From Eubacterium sp. AF22-8LB (GTDB taxonomy: Bacteria > Bacillota_I > Bacilli_A > Erysipelotrichales > Erysipelotrichaceae): 64,000 bases of DNA. Made by a program: the position numbers and the translations under genes. The stretch is from the NCBI RefSeq assembly GCF_003458715.1, contig NZ_QRVI01000013.1, positions 1,042-65,041 on the forward strand. Reading direction: 5' to 3'. How positions within the stretch are numbered: the stretch's first letter is position 1; every line of letters starts with the position of its first letter. The notes beneath the pieces are model-generated. The model was given only the letters and a program-made list of their open reading frames with translations. It was not told the origin of the DNA and searched no databases. Of the stretch, positions 15,766 to 24,531 are shown piece after piece.

Positions 15766-17214
15766 ATGAGTATTTACAATCCAAAATCATTAAAAGCAGA
15801 AGAATTTATTAATCATGAGGAGATTCTTGCCACAATTGAATATGCAGAAAAAAATAAACACAATGTGGAGTTGATTGATGCCATTTTAAATAAGGCGCGT
15901 CCACAAAAAACAGAGCATGGTGTTCATTGTGAAGGCTTATCACATCGTGAAGCAAGTGTATTATTAGCTTGTGATATTCCTGAAAAGGTAGAAGAAATGT
16001 ATAAGCTTGCCAATGAAATTAAACAGGCATTCTATGGAAATCGTATTGTGATGTTTGCACCGCTTTACTTATCAGATTATTGTGTGAATGGATGTGTATA
16101 TTGTCCATATCACTTAAAAAATAAACATATTAAGCGTATTAAATTAACACAAGATCAGATTCGTGATGAGGTAATCGCATTACAGGATATGGGACACAAA
16201 CGTTTGGCGATTGAAGCAGGTGAAGACCCTGTTCATAATCCAATTGAATATATTTTGGAATCTATCAAAACAATCTATTCTATTCAGCATAAAAATGGAG
16301 CGATTCGTCGTGTAAATGTAAATATTGCGGCTACAACAGTTGAAAACTATCGTAAGCTAAAAGAAGCGGGTATTGGAACTTATATTTTATTCCAGGAAAC
16401 ATATAATAAGAAAAGTTATTTGGAATTACATCCAACAGGACCGAAACACGATTATGATTATCATACAGAAGCTATGGATAGAGCCATGGAAGGTGGAATT
16501 GACGATGTTGGTTTAGGGGTGTTGTTCGGTCTTGAAGGCTATCAATACGAATTTGCAGGCTTAATGATGCATGCTGAACACTTAGAAGCTGTTCATGGTG
16601 TGGGACCACATACAATTAGTGTACCACGTGTAAAGCGTGCTGATGATATTGATCCAGATGCTTTTGACAACAGCTTAGATGATGAAATTTTTGAAAAGAT
16701 TGCGGCATGTATTCGTATTGCCGTTCCATATACAGGAATGATTATTTCAACTCGTGAATCTCAAGAAGTGCGTGAAAAAATGCTTCATTTAGGTGTTTCT
16801 CAAATTAGTGGAGCAAGCCGTACTTCAGTAGGTGGATATACAGAAGAAGAACGTCCTCATGATTCAGAACAATTCGATGTATCGGATCAAAGAACATTAG
16901 ATGAAGTAGTGAACTGGTTGATGCAGTTAGGCTACATTCCTTCATTCTGTACAGCATGTTATAGAGAGGGAAGAACAGGTGATCGCTTCATGTCTTTATG
17001 TAAGACAGGACAAATTCAAAACTGTTGCCATCCAAACGCATTAATGACATTGTGTGAATATTTAGTAGACTACGCAAGCGAGGATACAAAGAAGATTGGC
17101 TTTGAGTTGATTGAAAAGGAATTGGATAAGATTCCGAATGCGAAGGCTCAACAAATTGCGAAAGATAATGTTGCTGCCATTAAATCTAGTAATCGTAGAG
17201 ATTTTAGGTTCTAA
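15766..17214 (+). CDS. hydG: [FeFe] hydrogenase H-cluster radical SAM maturase HydG
   Basis: This 482-residue radical-SAM tyrosine lyase makes CO and cyanide ligands for the H-cluster. The SAM-cluster motif is CVNGCVYC (Cys106, Cys110, Cys113). The C-terminal auxiliary-cluster region, CTAC followed about 22 residues later by the Cys of SLCKTG, is at about 395-420 and distinguishes HydG from ThiH. AGAGGAGAC precedes the ATG. It lies 14 nt after hydE and directly before hydF. Confidence 0.97.
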   Translation: MSIYNPKSLKAEEFINHEEILATIEYAEKNKHNVELIDAILNKARPQKTEHGVHCEGLSHREASVLLACDIPEKVEEMYKLANEIKQAFYGNRIVMFAPLYLSDYCVNGCVYCPYHLKNKHIKRIKLTQDQIRDEVIALQDMGHKRLAIEAGEDPVHNPIEYILESIKTIYSIQHKNGAIRRVNVNIAATTVENYRKLKEAGIGTYILFQETYNKKSYLELHPTGPKHDYDYHTEAMDRAMEGGIDDVGLGVLFGLEGYQYEFAGLMMHAEHLEAVHGVGPHTISVPRVKRADDIDPDAFDNSLDDEIFEKIAACIRIAVPYTGMIISTRESQEVREKMLHLGVSQISGASRTSVGGYTEEERPHDSEQFDVSDQRTLDEVVNWLMQLGYIPSFCTACYREGRTGDRFMSLCKTGQIQNCCHPNALMTLCEYLVDYASEDTKKIGFELIEKELDKIPNAKAQQIAKDNVAAIKSSNRRDFRF

Positions 17215-17216
17215 TT

Positions 17217-18389
17217 ATGTCTGATTTAAATAGCACAGTAAGTGCAAATCGAACACATATTGGTTTTTTTGGCTTAAGAAATGCTGGAAAATCAAGTGTA
17301 GTAAACGCCATTACAAATCAGGATATGTCGTTGGTTTCGGATATAAAAGGAACTACGACAGATCCTGTAAAAAAATCAATGGAGATTTTACCCATTGGAC
17401 CAGTTGTGATTGTGGATACACCAGGTATGGATGATGAAGGAACATTGGGTGAATTAAGAATCAAAAGAACATTAGAAGTTTTAAAGACAATCGATATGGC
17501 GGTATTGGTTGTGGATGCTTCAATAGGTCTACAAAAAGTAGATCAAGATTTGATCTTGATGTTTAAAGAAAACAAGCTTCCATATTTTATTGTTTACAAT
17601 AAGTCGGATTTGATTAAAGAAAAGAAAGAATTATCTGTAAATGAAATTTATGTGAGTGCATTAAAAAAAGAAAATATCAAAGAATTAAAAGAATTGTTGG
17701 CAAGTGTTGCAAAGAAGCAGGAAGAAAAAACTATTATTGGAGATTTAATTGAACCTAATGATGTAGTGGTTCTAGTTATTCCTGTCGATCAATCGGCTCC
17801 AAAGGGAAGATTGATTTTGCCGCAGCAATTGGTTTTAAGAGATGTTTTAGATCATCATGCGATTGGTGTAACTTGTCAGGTAGAAGAATTGGATGAAACT
17901 TTAAAAAAAGTAAATCCTAAATTGGTGATTACGGATTCACAAGCTTTTAATAAAGTAAGTAAAATTGTAGATAAATCTATTCATTTAACTTCTTTCTCGA
18001 TTCTTATGGCACGCTTAAAAGGCAGTTTATCTACAGTGCTTGAAGGAGCCAATCAATTGGATCATTTGCAAGATGGAGATTGTATATTGATTAGTGAAGG
18101 ATGCACACACCATAGACAATGTGGCGATATTGGTACGGATAAACTTCCAAAATGGATTTTAGATTATACAAAAAAGAAGCTTTCTTTTGAGTTTACTTCT
18201 GGTCATGGATTTAAAGAGGATTTATCAAAGTATAGTGTTGTGATTCATTGTGGAGCTTGTATGTTGAATGAAAAAGAAGTGCAGTCTAGAGTTAAGGAAT
18301 GCAAGAAACAACATGTTCCATTCACAAATTATGGAATTGCGATTGCGAAAATGAACGGCATATTAGATCGTTCTGTCGAGGTGTTTTAA
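17217..18389 (+). CDS. hydF: [FeFe] hydrogenase H-cluster maturation GTPase HydF
   Basis: This 390-residue scaffold carries the 2Fe precursor and delivers it to HydA. The N-terminal GTPase domain shows LRNAGKSS (P-loop, about 21-28), GTTTDPV (switch I), DTPGMDD (G3) and YNKSDL (G4). The C-terminal cluster-binding domain has CTHHRQCGDIG and, about 50 residues on, HCGACM, supplying the CxH...HCxxC ligands. It starts 2 nt after the hydG stop, so all four maturation genes are one transcript. Confidence 0.97.
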   Translation: MSDLNSTVSANRTHIGFFGLRNAGKSSVVNAITNQDMSLVSDIKGTTTDPVKKSMEILPIGPVVIVDTPGMDDEGTLGELRIKRTLEVLKTIDMAVLVVDASIGLQKVDQDLILMFKENKLPYFIVYNKSDLIKEKKELSVNEIYVSALKKENIKELKELLASVAKKQEEKTIIGDLIEPNDVVVLVIPVDQSAPKGRLILPQQLVLRDVLDHHAIGVTCQVEELDETLKKVNPKLVITDSQAFNKVSKIVDKSIHLTSFSILMARLKGSLSTVLEGANQLDHLQDGDCILISEGCTHHRQCGDIGTDKLPKWILDYTKKKLSFEFTSGHGFKEDLSKYSVVIHCGACMLNEKEVQSRVKECKKQHVPFTNYGIAIAKMNGILDRSVEVF

Positions 18390-18390
18390 T

Positions 18391-19206
18391 ATGAAAAAAG
18401 TGTATATTTCAGCCGATATTGAAGGTATTTGGGGAAATAGTAATCCGGCATATACGGCCAAAAATGGATATTTGTATCCTGAGTATTGTACAAACATGAT
18501 GAATGAGGTCAATCTAGTGATTGATTTATTGTTTCAAAATGGAGTTGAAGAAGTTCTAGTAAATGATGGACATGGAAATATGGATAATATTCTTCCTTCT
18601 AAATTGGATCCAAGAGCTGCATTTGTATCAGGAAATGGAGCGTATAAGGAATTTGGAATGATGGAAGGTATCGATGATTCCTTTGATGGTGCCCTATTTA
18701 TTGGATATCATTCTCGCTGTAATTCACCAGGCGTGATGGCCCATACGATTTGGGGTACGATGGTAAGAAAAATTGTCGTTGATGGAAAAGAGCTTGGAGA
18801 AAGTGGTGTCAATAAGTTATTGGCAAATGAATATGGTGTTCCTGTTATCTTAGCTAGTGGTGATAGTGAGTATGGAAAACAAGTACAGGAAGAACTTGGA
18901 TGTGTATTTGTGGAAACAAAGAAAACATTAAATAATCAGGTAGCCTTATGTTGTAGCCTGAATGAGTTGAAAAATAGATATTCAACAAGCATTAAAGAAG
19001 CATTAAAAGTTGATGAAAAGCCAACTTTATCTTCATTCCATACTATGGATATCACTTTCCATCATAGTCGTAATGCAGATTTTGTGGCTCGTATGGACAA
19101 TGTAGAAAAAATTGATGATTGTACAGTTCGTATTGAAAAAGAGAGTTACAAAGATTTATATGCATTAATGCGTTTTGTGATTAAAGTATGTAATGCGTAT
19201 GCATAA
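18391..19206 (+). CDS. M55 family D-aminopeptidase (DppA-like)
   Basis: This 271-residue zinc-dependent aminopeptidase is related to Bacillus DppA, which releases D-alanine from D-Ala-containing peptides. Visible metal and fold motifs are SADIEGIWG at the N-terminus (Asp-x-Glu), VNDGHGNMDN near 60, IGYHSR near 105 and GVMAHTIWG near 118. It starts 1 nt after the hydF stop and is therefore co-transcribed with the hydrogenase maturation genes, an odd pairing without an obvious functional link. A strong terminator follows. Confidence 0.9.
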   Translation: MKKVYISADIEGIWGNSNPAYTAKNGYLYPEYCTNMMNEVNLVIDLLFQNGVEEVLVNDGHGNMDNILPSKLDPRAAFVSGNGAYKEFGMMEGIDDSFDGALFIGYHSRCNSPGVMAHTIWGTMVRKIVVDGKELGESGVNKLLANEYGVPVILASGDSEYGKQVQEELGCVFVETKKTLNNQVALCCSLNELKNRYSTSIKEALKVDEKPTLSSFHTMDITFHHSRNADFVARMDNVEKIDDCTVRIEKESYKDLYALMRFVIKVCNAYA

Positions 19207-19209
19207 GCA

Positions 19210-19254
19210 AAAGAAACCATTCTAGTGTTGGCGTCTAGAATGGCTTCTTTTTTT
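19210..19254 (+). terminator. Intrinsic terminator after hyd operon/M55 gene
   Basis: AAGAA-CCATTCTAG pairs with CTAGAATGG-CTTCTT, with one small bulge, followed by a T run. Confidence 0.9.
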
Positions 19255-19282
19255 CGCATTAGGAAGAGAAGAGGGAGGGATC

Positions 19283-19935
19283 ATCTTAAATTCGATGGAC
19301 ATTGAGTCTAAGAGGTTTTTAGGACAACCTAAAAACTTTGTCTCAATCTTCAATGCATTATTATTTGATGGATAACATGTGTTAAGACCAGAATATCTTA
19401 AGGATGAAAACAGTGAACTTGTTATGAATGTTTCTAGTAAGCATGTACCTATGCATACAAGATTTCCAACGATTTTAACAGTCATTCTATATGTGGGTGA
19501 ATCCAAGTGGAATGTTGCTAAAAGGTTGATTGAACTAGAAATCATTCATCCTGGCTTGAAGATATGTTCAATGAGTTTAAACTGAATATGATTGAGCTAA
19601 ACACAAATTGAAACTAAAATACAGGTGAAAAGGCAACACAGGACTTTTTTGATCTATTGCATATGATCTATAAAAACAGATTTCTAGATCGAGAGTTTAA
19701 TCGTGATTCATTGTATTTTGCGTATGTAGTGACTAAGAACAAAGAGTTATTGAATATCTACTAGAAAAGTGTGTAGAGCATTAGATGAAATGTTTGAAGA
19801 ATCAACAAAGGCATTGCATTAAATCAATTTGAAGTATATCAAATCATGTTAGACAAAGGTTTCAGTGTTAAATCTATCGCATCGATCTTTTCAGTGAGTG
19901 AAGAATCAATTGAAAAGTTATTGATGAAAATTTAG
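19283..19935 (+). pseudogene. Decayed Rpn/YhgA-type PD-(D/E)XK family gene
   Basis: Translation of this stretch gives clear family blocks broken by stops. KRFLGQPKNFVSIFNALLFDG is read from about 19305 and is followed by a TAA at 19373-19375. The same frame continues with LRPEYLKDENSELV and then RFPTILTVILYVGESKWNV before stopping near 19583. Further fragments in shifted frames include DFFDLLHMIYKNRFL and, at the end, LDKGFSVKSIASIFSVSEESI, which matches the C-terminal helix-turn-helix-like tail of the intact gene at 6584. The LF-x-G, PEYL and LYVGESKWN blocks are diagnostic. The gene is dead, with at least one internal stop and frameshifts. Confidence 0.85.
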
Positions 19936-19950
19936 ATGTTGTAGTATAAT
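19921..19950 (+). promoter_or_regulatory. Promoter of the fluoride riboswitch/antiporter transcript
   Basis: TTGATG at 19921-19926 and a perfect TATAAT at 19945-19950 have 18-bp spacing. The aptamer begins a few bases downstream, as expected for a riboswitch leader. Confidence 0.75.
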
Positions 19951-19955
19951 CTCTT

Positions 19956-20048
19956 TGGGAATGAAGTTCTCCCTTAGTTATAAACTAAAACCGCTTTTAT
20001 AAGCTGATGACTTCTGTGTTTTTTTAACGCGGAAACCATCAGCTTTTC
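19956..20048 (+). promoter_or_regulatory. Fluoride riboswitch (crcB motif) with terminator platform
   Basis: The conserved crcB-motif blocks are present in order: GGGAATGAAGTTCTCCC (19957-19973), AACCGC (19989-19994) and GCTGATGACTTCT (20003-20015). AGCTGATG (20002-20009) can also pair with CATCAGCT (20037-20044), which is followed by TTTTCTG. The last aptamer strand is thus shared with a terminator stem, the published on-switch logic of this class. Fluoride binding should favour read-through into the antiporter gene. Confidence 0.93.
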
Positions 20049-20070
20049 TGCGTTTTGAAAGGAGAGTTAT

Positions 20071-21248
20071 ATGCTGATTAGTTTATCTTATATTTTTCTT
20101 TTAGGAATGTTTTTGTCCTGGCTATGCAAGAAAGTAGGATTACCTGGATTATTAGGGATGATATTTACGGGTATTCTTTTAGGGCCTTATTGTCTTGGTT
20201 TGATTGATTCTTCATTATTGAATATATCTAGTGAATTAAGAAAAATTGCGTTGATTATTATATTGATGCGAGCCGGATTGAATTTGGATTTAAGTGATTT
20301 AAAAAAGTAGGAAGACCAGCCATATTGATGTGCTTTGTGCCTGCATGTTTTGAGATAGTTGGAATGATTTTGTTGGCTCCAAAACTTTTAGGAATATCTG
20401 TATTAGATGCGGCTATTATGGGAAGTGTTGTTGCAGCGGTTAGTCCTGCCGTCATTGTACCTAAAATGTTACAGTTAATGGAGAAAGGGTATGGTACAAA
20501 GGAAAGTATTCCACAATTGATTCTTGCCGGAGCTAGTGTAGATGATGTTTTTGTGATTGTGATGTTTACGGCATTTCTAGGCTTAGCACAAGGAGAAAGT
20601 GTTAATGTATTTAGCTTTGTGAGTATTCCAATTTCAATTATTCTTGGTATATTATGTGGAGCATTAATGGGGAAAAGTTTAGCCCTTTTCTTTAAGCATA
20701 ACCATATGCGTGATACAGTGAAAATTCTTATATTGTTAAGTATCGCATTTATTTTAGTGACTCTAGAAGATGTATTACCAATTCCATTTTCTGGATTAAT
20801 CGCAATTATGTTTATGGGAATTTTTCTACAAAGAAATCATTCAATCGTATCCAAACGATTATCTGTAAAATTCAATAAGCTTTGGGTGGGAGCAGAAGTT
20901 TTATTGTTTGTACTGGTTGGAGCTTGTGTCAATATCTCATATGCATTAAAAGCTGGTATAATGGCTATTTTACTAATATTTGGCGTGCTTTTATTTAGAA
21001 TGGCCGGTGTCTTTATTTGTCTATTAAAAACAACATTAAATAAAACAGAAAGATTATTTTGTATGGTTGCTTATTGTCCAAAGGCAACTGTACAAGCTGC
21101 GATTGGTTCTGTTCCCTTAGCTGCAGGACTTGGATGTGGACAAATTGTATTGACGGTTGCCGTATTGTCTATATTGATTACAGCTCCATTAGGGGCATTT
21201 CTAATTGAACATACATATAGAAAGTTATTAAAAAAAGAACAAAGATGA
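20071..21248 (+). pseudogene. CPA-type cation/proton antiporter, frame interrupted at A_AAA_AAG (20301-20307)
   Basis: The gene encodes a sodium/proton (CPA1/CPA2-like) exchanger of about 390 residues in two frames. Frame one, 20071-20310, runs MLISLSYIFLLGMF to DLSDLKK and stops at TAG. The protein continues without loss in the -1 frame (VGRPAILMCFVPACFE onward) to 21248. About a dozen hydrophobic segments are visible. The junction TTA AAA AAG TAG is the zero-frame slippery heptamer A_AAA_AAG. It could be a one-base deletion, a sequencing error in A6, or programmed -1 frameshifting. Fluoride-riboswitch-linked antiporters are known and presumed to help exclude fluoride or manage protons. A ribosome-binding site (AAAGGAGAG) precedes the first ATG. 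Confidence 0.8.
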
Positions 21249-21268
21249 GAATTAATCTTTGTTCTTTT
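21233..21268. terminator. Bidirectional terminator between antiporter and coaX
   Basis: AAAAGAACAAAGAT pairs with ATCTTTGTTCTTTT around an 8-nt loop. It lies between the convergent antiporter and coaX genes and overlaps both 3' ends. Confidence 0.88.
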
Positions 21269-22019
21269 CATATATAACTTTTAATCCTTTGAAGATTAAG
21301 TTTGGATCATACACATCAATTGATTTTGTGTAGCTACAAACGATTCTTCCTAAGCCACCTGTCGCAATAACCTTCAAATCTTTTCCAACTTCTTTTTTAA
21401 ATTGTGCAATTGTATATTCAACTCCACCTAAGAATTGATAGAATACACCAGCCTGCATTTCAGTTTGTGTATTTCTAGCTAAAATTGTTTTAGGTCGTTT
21501 GATTTCAATTTCAGGTAATTGAGCAGTTTGTCCCCATAAAGCATTTGCACCTGTCTCAATACCTACACCAATTGCACCAGCTTTAAAGCAGCCATTTTCA
21601 TCCACATAATCATATGTTGTGGCTGTTCCAAAATCGGCAACAAGAATAGGTCCTCCATGTTCACTAAATGCACCTGCACAATCGGCTATACGGTCAGCAC
21701 CTACGTTTCTAGGGTTTTCTAATTGTACACTGATTCCACTTTTGATTCCAGGTCCAACAATTAATGGCTCAATGCCTACGAATTTTTTGATTCCATTTGT
21801 GAAAGAATGCATGACCTTAGGCACAACACTTGAAACAATAACGGCGTCAATTTGTTTTTCATGAACATTTGAGCGATCCAAGAAGTTTTTCAACATGAAC
21901 CCATATTCATCACTTGTTCTTCTTACTTTTGTCGTTAATCGATATGTGCCAATCAACTCATCTTTATCAAAAATGCCAATTGTAATATTTGTATTTCCAA
22001 TATCTACTGTTACAAGCAT
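21252..22019 (-). CDS. coaX: Type III pantothenate kinase CoaX
   Basis: This 255-residue ASKHA-fold kinase phosphorylates pantothenate, the first step of coenzyme A synthesis. I start at the ATG at 22019 (MLVTVDIGNTNI), because the first strand and P-loop DIGNTN must be near the N-terminus; GGAG lies at suitable spacing. Other family motifs are GADRIAD near 100, DFGTATTYD near 120, IGVGIETGANAL, and ATGGLGRIV near the C-terminus. It starts 1 nt after coaBC, forming a CoA operon. Confidence 0.95.
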   Translation of the reverse strand: MLVTVDIGNTNITIGIFDKDELIGTYRLTTKVRRTSDEYGFMLKNFLDRSNVHEKQIDAVIVSSVVPKVMHSFTNGIKKFVGIEPLIVGPGIKSGISVQLENPRNVGADRIADCAGAFSEHGGPILVADFGTATTYDYVDENGCFKAGAIGVGIETGANALWGQTAQLPEIEIKRPKTILARNTQTEMQAGVFYQFLGGVEYTIAQFKKEVGKDLKVIATGGLGRIVCSYTKSIDVYDPNLIFKGLKVIYEKNKD

Positions 22020-22020
22020 A

Positions 22021-23217
22021 TTATTTCTCCATCTCAATTTCTTTCATTGTTTCTAGAATTTTATATCCTAATTCTTCTTTTGAACATTTAGGTAAATGCT
22101 GCGAATCATTCTTTCTTAATAGTGTAACTACATTTGTATCTGTTTGAAAACCAGCTCCACTTGTGAATAGGTTGTTCGCAATCAACATATCACAGTTTTT
22201 AGCTTCTAGTTTCTTTCTAGCGTTTTCCTCTAGATTTTGTGTTTCCATCGCAAAACCACAAATGACTTGGTTTGGCTTTTTATGTTGGCCAATATAAGCT
22301 AGAATATCCGGGTTTTTCACAAAGTGGAATGTAACCTCTTCGTCGGATTTCTTGATTTTTTGATCTGCGACAATTTCAGGGCGATAGTCAGCAACGGCAG
22401 CGGCCATAATGATATAGTCTTGTTCATCTAATCTAGATGTGATTGCATCAAACATGTCTTGTGCACTTGTTACGTGTACCATATTTACATCTGTAAGATC
22501 TTCTAAAGCTGTAGGCCCAGCTACTAGTGTAACATGAGCACCTAATGCCTTAGCAGCTTTGGCAATCGCATAGCCTTGTTTACCACTCGAATGATTACTT
22601 AAAAAACGAACAGGGTCTAGTGCTTCTTGTGTTGGGCCTGCTGAAACTAAAATGTTCTTTCCTTTTAGGGTTTGTTCCATTTCAAATTCTTTATCAATGG
22701 CAGTCACAATATCTTGCACATCCGCAAGTTTACCTTTTCCTGTATCATTACAAGCTAAATGACCAACAACGGGTTCAACAAATTTATAGCCTAATTCTTT
22801 CGCAAGCTGAATATTTTTTTGTGTAACCTCATTTTCGTACATATGTACATTCATGGCTGGACAAATCAATTTTTTTGTATGACAAGCTAAAAAAGTTGTA
22901 GATACTATATCATCGGCAATTCCGTGTACAACTTTAGCAATGATGTTTGCGGTAGCCGGAACGAGTACCATGATATCAGCCCATTTAGCTAATGTAATAT
23001 GGGCAATAGGATCTTCATTTGTTTCATCAAATAAAGAAACTTCACATTTATGTTTACTTAAAGATTCAAAGTTAATAGGTTTGACAAATTCCTGAGCATG
23101 CTTTGTCATGACCACTTTGATTTCATAATCCTTTTTTGATAATTTGCTGACTAAATCACAAGCCTTATAGGCTGCAATTCCGCCAGATACCCCTATAACA
23201 ACATGTTTTTTTTCCAT
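22021..23217 (-). CDS. coaBC: Bifunctional phosphopantothenoylcysteine decarboxylase/phosphopantothenate-cysteine ligase
   Basis: The ATG at 23217 (MEKKHVVIGVSGG) has AAAGGAG upstream; the longer frame to 23304 extends into the promoter and is rejected. The 398-residue protein has an N-terminal flavoprotein decarboxylase domain (GVSGGIAAYKACDL; CPAMNVHMYEN near 120) and a C-terminal ligase domain (LVSAGPTQEALDPVRFLSNHSSG near 195; AAAVADYRP near 280; KNPDIL). It carries out two steps of CoA synthesis, and the neighbouring CoaX supplies its substrate. Confidence 0.96.
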   Translation of the reverse strand: MEKKHVVIGVSGGIAAYKACDLVSKLSKKDYEIKVVMTKHAQEFVKPINFESLSKHKCEVSLFDETNEDPIAHITLAKWADIMVLVPATANIIAKVVHGIADDIVSTTFLACHTKKLICPAMNVHMYENEVTQKNIQLAKELGYKFVEPVVGHLACNDTGKGKLADVQDIVTAIDKEFEMEQTLKGKNILVSAGPTQEALDPVRFLSNHSSGKQGYAIAKAAKALGAHVTLVAGPTALEDLTDVNMVHVTSAQDMFDAITSRLDEQDYIIMAAAVADYRPEIVADQKIKKSDEEVTFHFVKNPDILAYIGQHKKPNQVICGFAMETQNLEENARKKLEAKNCDMLIANNLFTSGAGFQTDTNVVTLLRKNDSQHLPKCSKEELGYKILETMKEIEMEK

Positions 23218-23268
23218 GATTGATTCTCCTTTGTGAATAAAATCACGTATTGATTTTTTCACTAAAAT

Positions 23269-23297
23269 ATTATCCCATATGACAACCTTGTTTTCAA
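23269..23297 (-). promoter_or_regulatory. Promoter of coaBC-coaX
   Basis: On the minus strand TTGAAA (23297-23292) and GATAAT (23274-23269) are separated by exactly 17 bp. They sit about 50 bp upstream of the coaBC start. Confidence 0.75.
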
Positions 23298-23391
23298 GCA
23301 ACAATAAAATATTAAATAAGGATATTTTAACTTCTAAAATCCAAATTTTAAAAAAGTATTTATTTTTTGTTGCATATGTTAAAATAAACGC

Positions 23392-24525
23392 ATGAAAATA
23401 ATAGTTGCGTGTGATTCTTTTAAGGGATGTATGTCTTCAAAAGAAGTAGAAAAATGTATAAGAAGAGGAATTTTAAAAGCCAACCCAAATCATGAAGTTT
23501 TCACTTTTCCAATGGCGGATGGAGGAGAGGGAACCGCTATGGTATTCTGTGATATTATTCAAGGTAAAACAATTGACGTATTAACGGTGGATGCCTATGG
23601 TAAAAAACTCTTTACTCAATATTGTATTTCACAGGATTCAAATTTAGCTATTATGGATGTGGCAAGCTGCATCGGCTTAAACATGACACCGAAAGAAAAG
23701 AGAAACCCTATGATTGCTTCGAGTCGAGGTGTTGGTATCATGATGAAGGATGCGATCAGTAGAGGATGTAAAAAGCTTATTATAGGTTTAGGTGGAAGTG
23801 CAACTAACGATGGCGGTATGGGTATTCTAAGTGAATTTGGAGTACGGTTTTATAATTCAAAAAGAGAGCTATTGGTACCAAGTGTATATGCGTTAGCGCA
23901 GATTGCTTTTATTGATAAGCGTTATGCTAGGCTTCCTAAGGATATTGAAATTATTTGTGCTTGTGATGTGAAAAATCACTTGTTAGGTAAGAATGGAGCT
24001 ACCTATGTTTTTGGCAAACAAAAGGGTATTTATTTAAATCAAATGGCTGAAGTGGAAAAAGGAATGGCACATTATTGTATGAAGCTTCAACAAACTTTTC
24101 ATGTGGATGTAAATGAATATGAAGGCTCAGGAGCAGCAGGCGGTATTGGTTCTGTTTTACTTGGGGTTATGAAGGCTAAAAGATTTTCTGGCATCGACTT
24201 AGTAGTAGAGTATTCAGGTCTAAAAGAACATCTTCAAGATGCAGATTTAGTGATAACTGGAGAAGGACAAACGGACGCACAAACATTGTATGGTAAGTTG
24301 CCTTTTGGTATTGCTCATCTTGCTCGCTCCTTTAATGTCCCTTGTGTATGCTTAAGTGGTGCCTTAGGTATAGGCTATGAAGCCATGTATAATGAAGGAA
24401 TGATTGGCATTTTTTCAAGTGCTGATCGCGCTATGACTTTTCAAATGGCTTTACAAACAGGAAATGAGAAATTAGAGGCCTTGGCATTTAGTCTAACAAA
24501 ATTTATGGATGGTATTAGAAAGTAG
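23392..24525 (+). CDS. Glycerate kinase (GarK/GlxK family)
   Basis: This 377-residue protein starts MKIIVACDSFKGCMSS and contains ADGGEGTA near 43 and GLGGSATNDGGMGIL near 130. It also has GSGAAGGIG near 245 and TGEGQTDAQTLYGKLP near 285, all hallmark blocks of type II glycerate kinases. The enzyme phosphorylates D-glycerate (2- or 3-phosphoglycerate product) and feeds lower glycolysis. No ribosome-binding site precedes the ATG. A TGTTAAAAT extended -10 ends only six bases upstream, suggesting a leaderless transcript. The lipoprotein gene follows after 6 nt. Confidence 0.94.
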   Translation: MKIIVACDSFKGCMSSKEVEKCIRRGILKANPNHEVFTFPMADGGEGTAMVFCDIIQGKTIDVLTVDAYGKKLFTQYCISQDSNLAIMDVASCIGLNMTPKEKRNPMIASSRGVGIMMKDAISRGCKKLIIGLGGSATNDGGMGILSEFGVRFYNSKRELLVPSVYALAQIAFIDKRYARLPKDIEIICACDVKNHLLGKNGATYVFGKQKGIYLNQMAEVEKGMAHYCMKLQQTFHVDVNEYEGSGAAGGIGSVLLGVMKAKRFSGIDLVVEYSGLKEHLQDADLVITGEGQTDAQTLYGKLPFGIAHLARSFNVPCVCLSGALGIGYEAMYNEGMIGIFSSADRAMTFQMALQTGNEKLEALAFSLTKFMDGIRK

Positions 24526-24531
24526 GTTTTT

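Noticed and set aside
19379..19585. Stand-alone 68-codon open frame
   Set aside because: It is an internal fragment of the decayed Rpn-type gene, with family blocks on both sides in broken frames.
20325..21248. Separate antiporter gene starting at the ATG at 20325
   Set aside because: There is no ribosome-binding site, and the ATG lies inside the conserved carrier sequence. The frame is continuous with 20071-20310 across the slippery A run.
23231..23248. Second Rex-like palindrome (ttgtgaataaaatcacgt) near the coaBC start
   Set aside because: Only one arm matches well, and it lies downstream of the mapped -10 between the promoter and ribosome-binding site. CoaBC is not a usual Rex target, so it was not called an operator.
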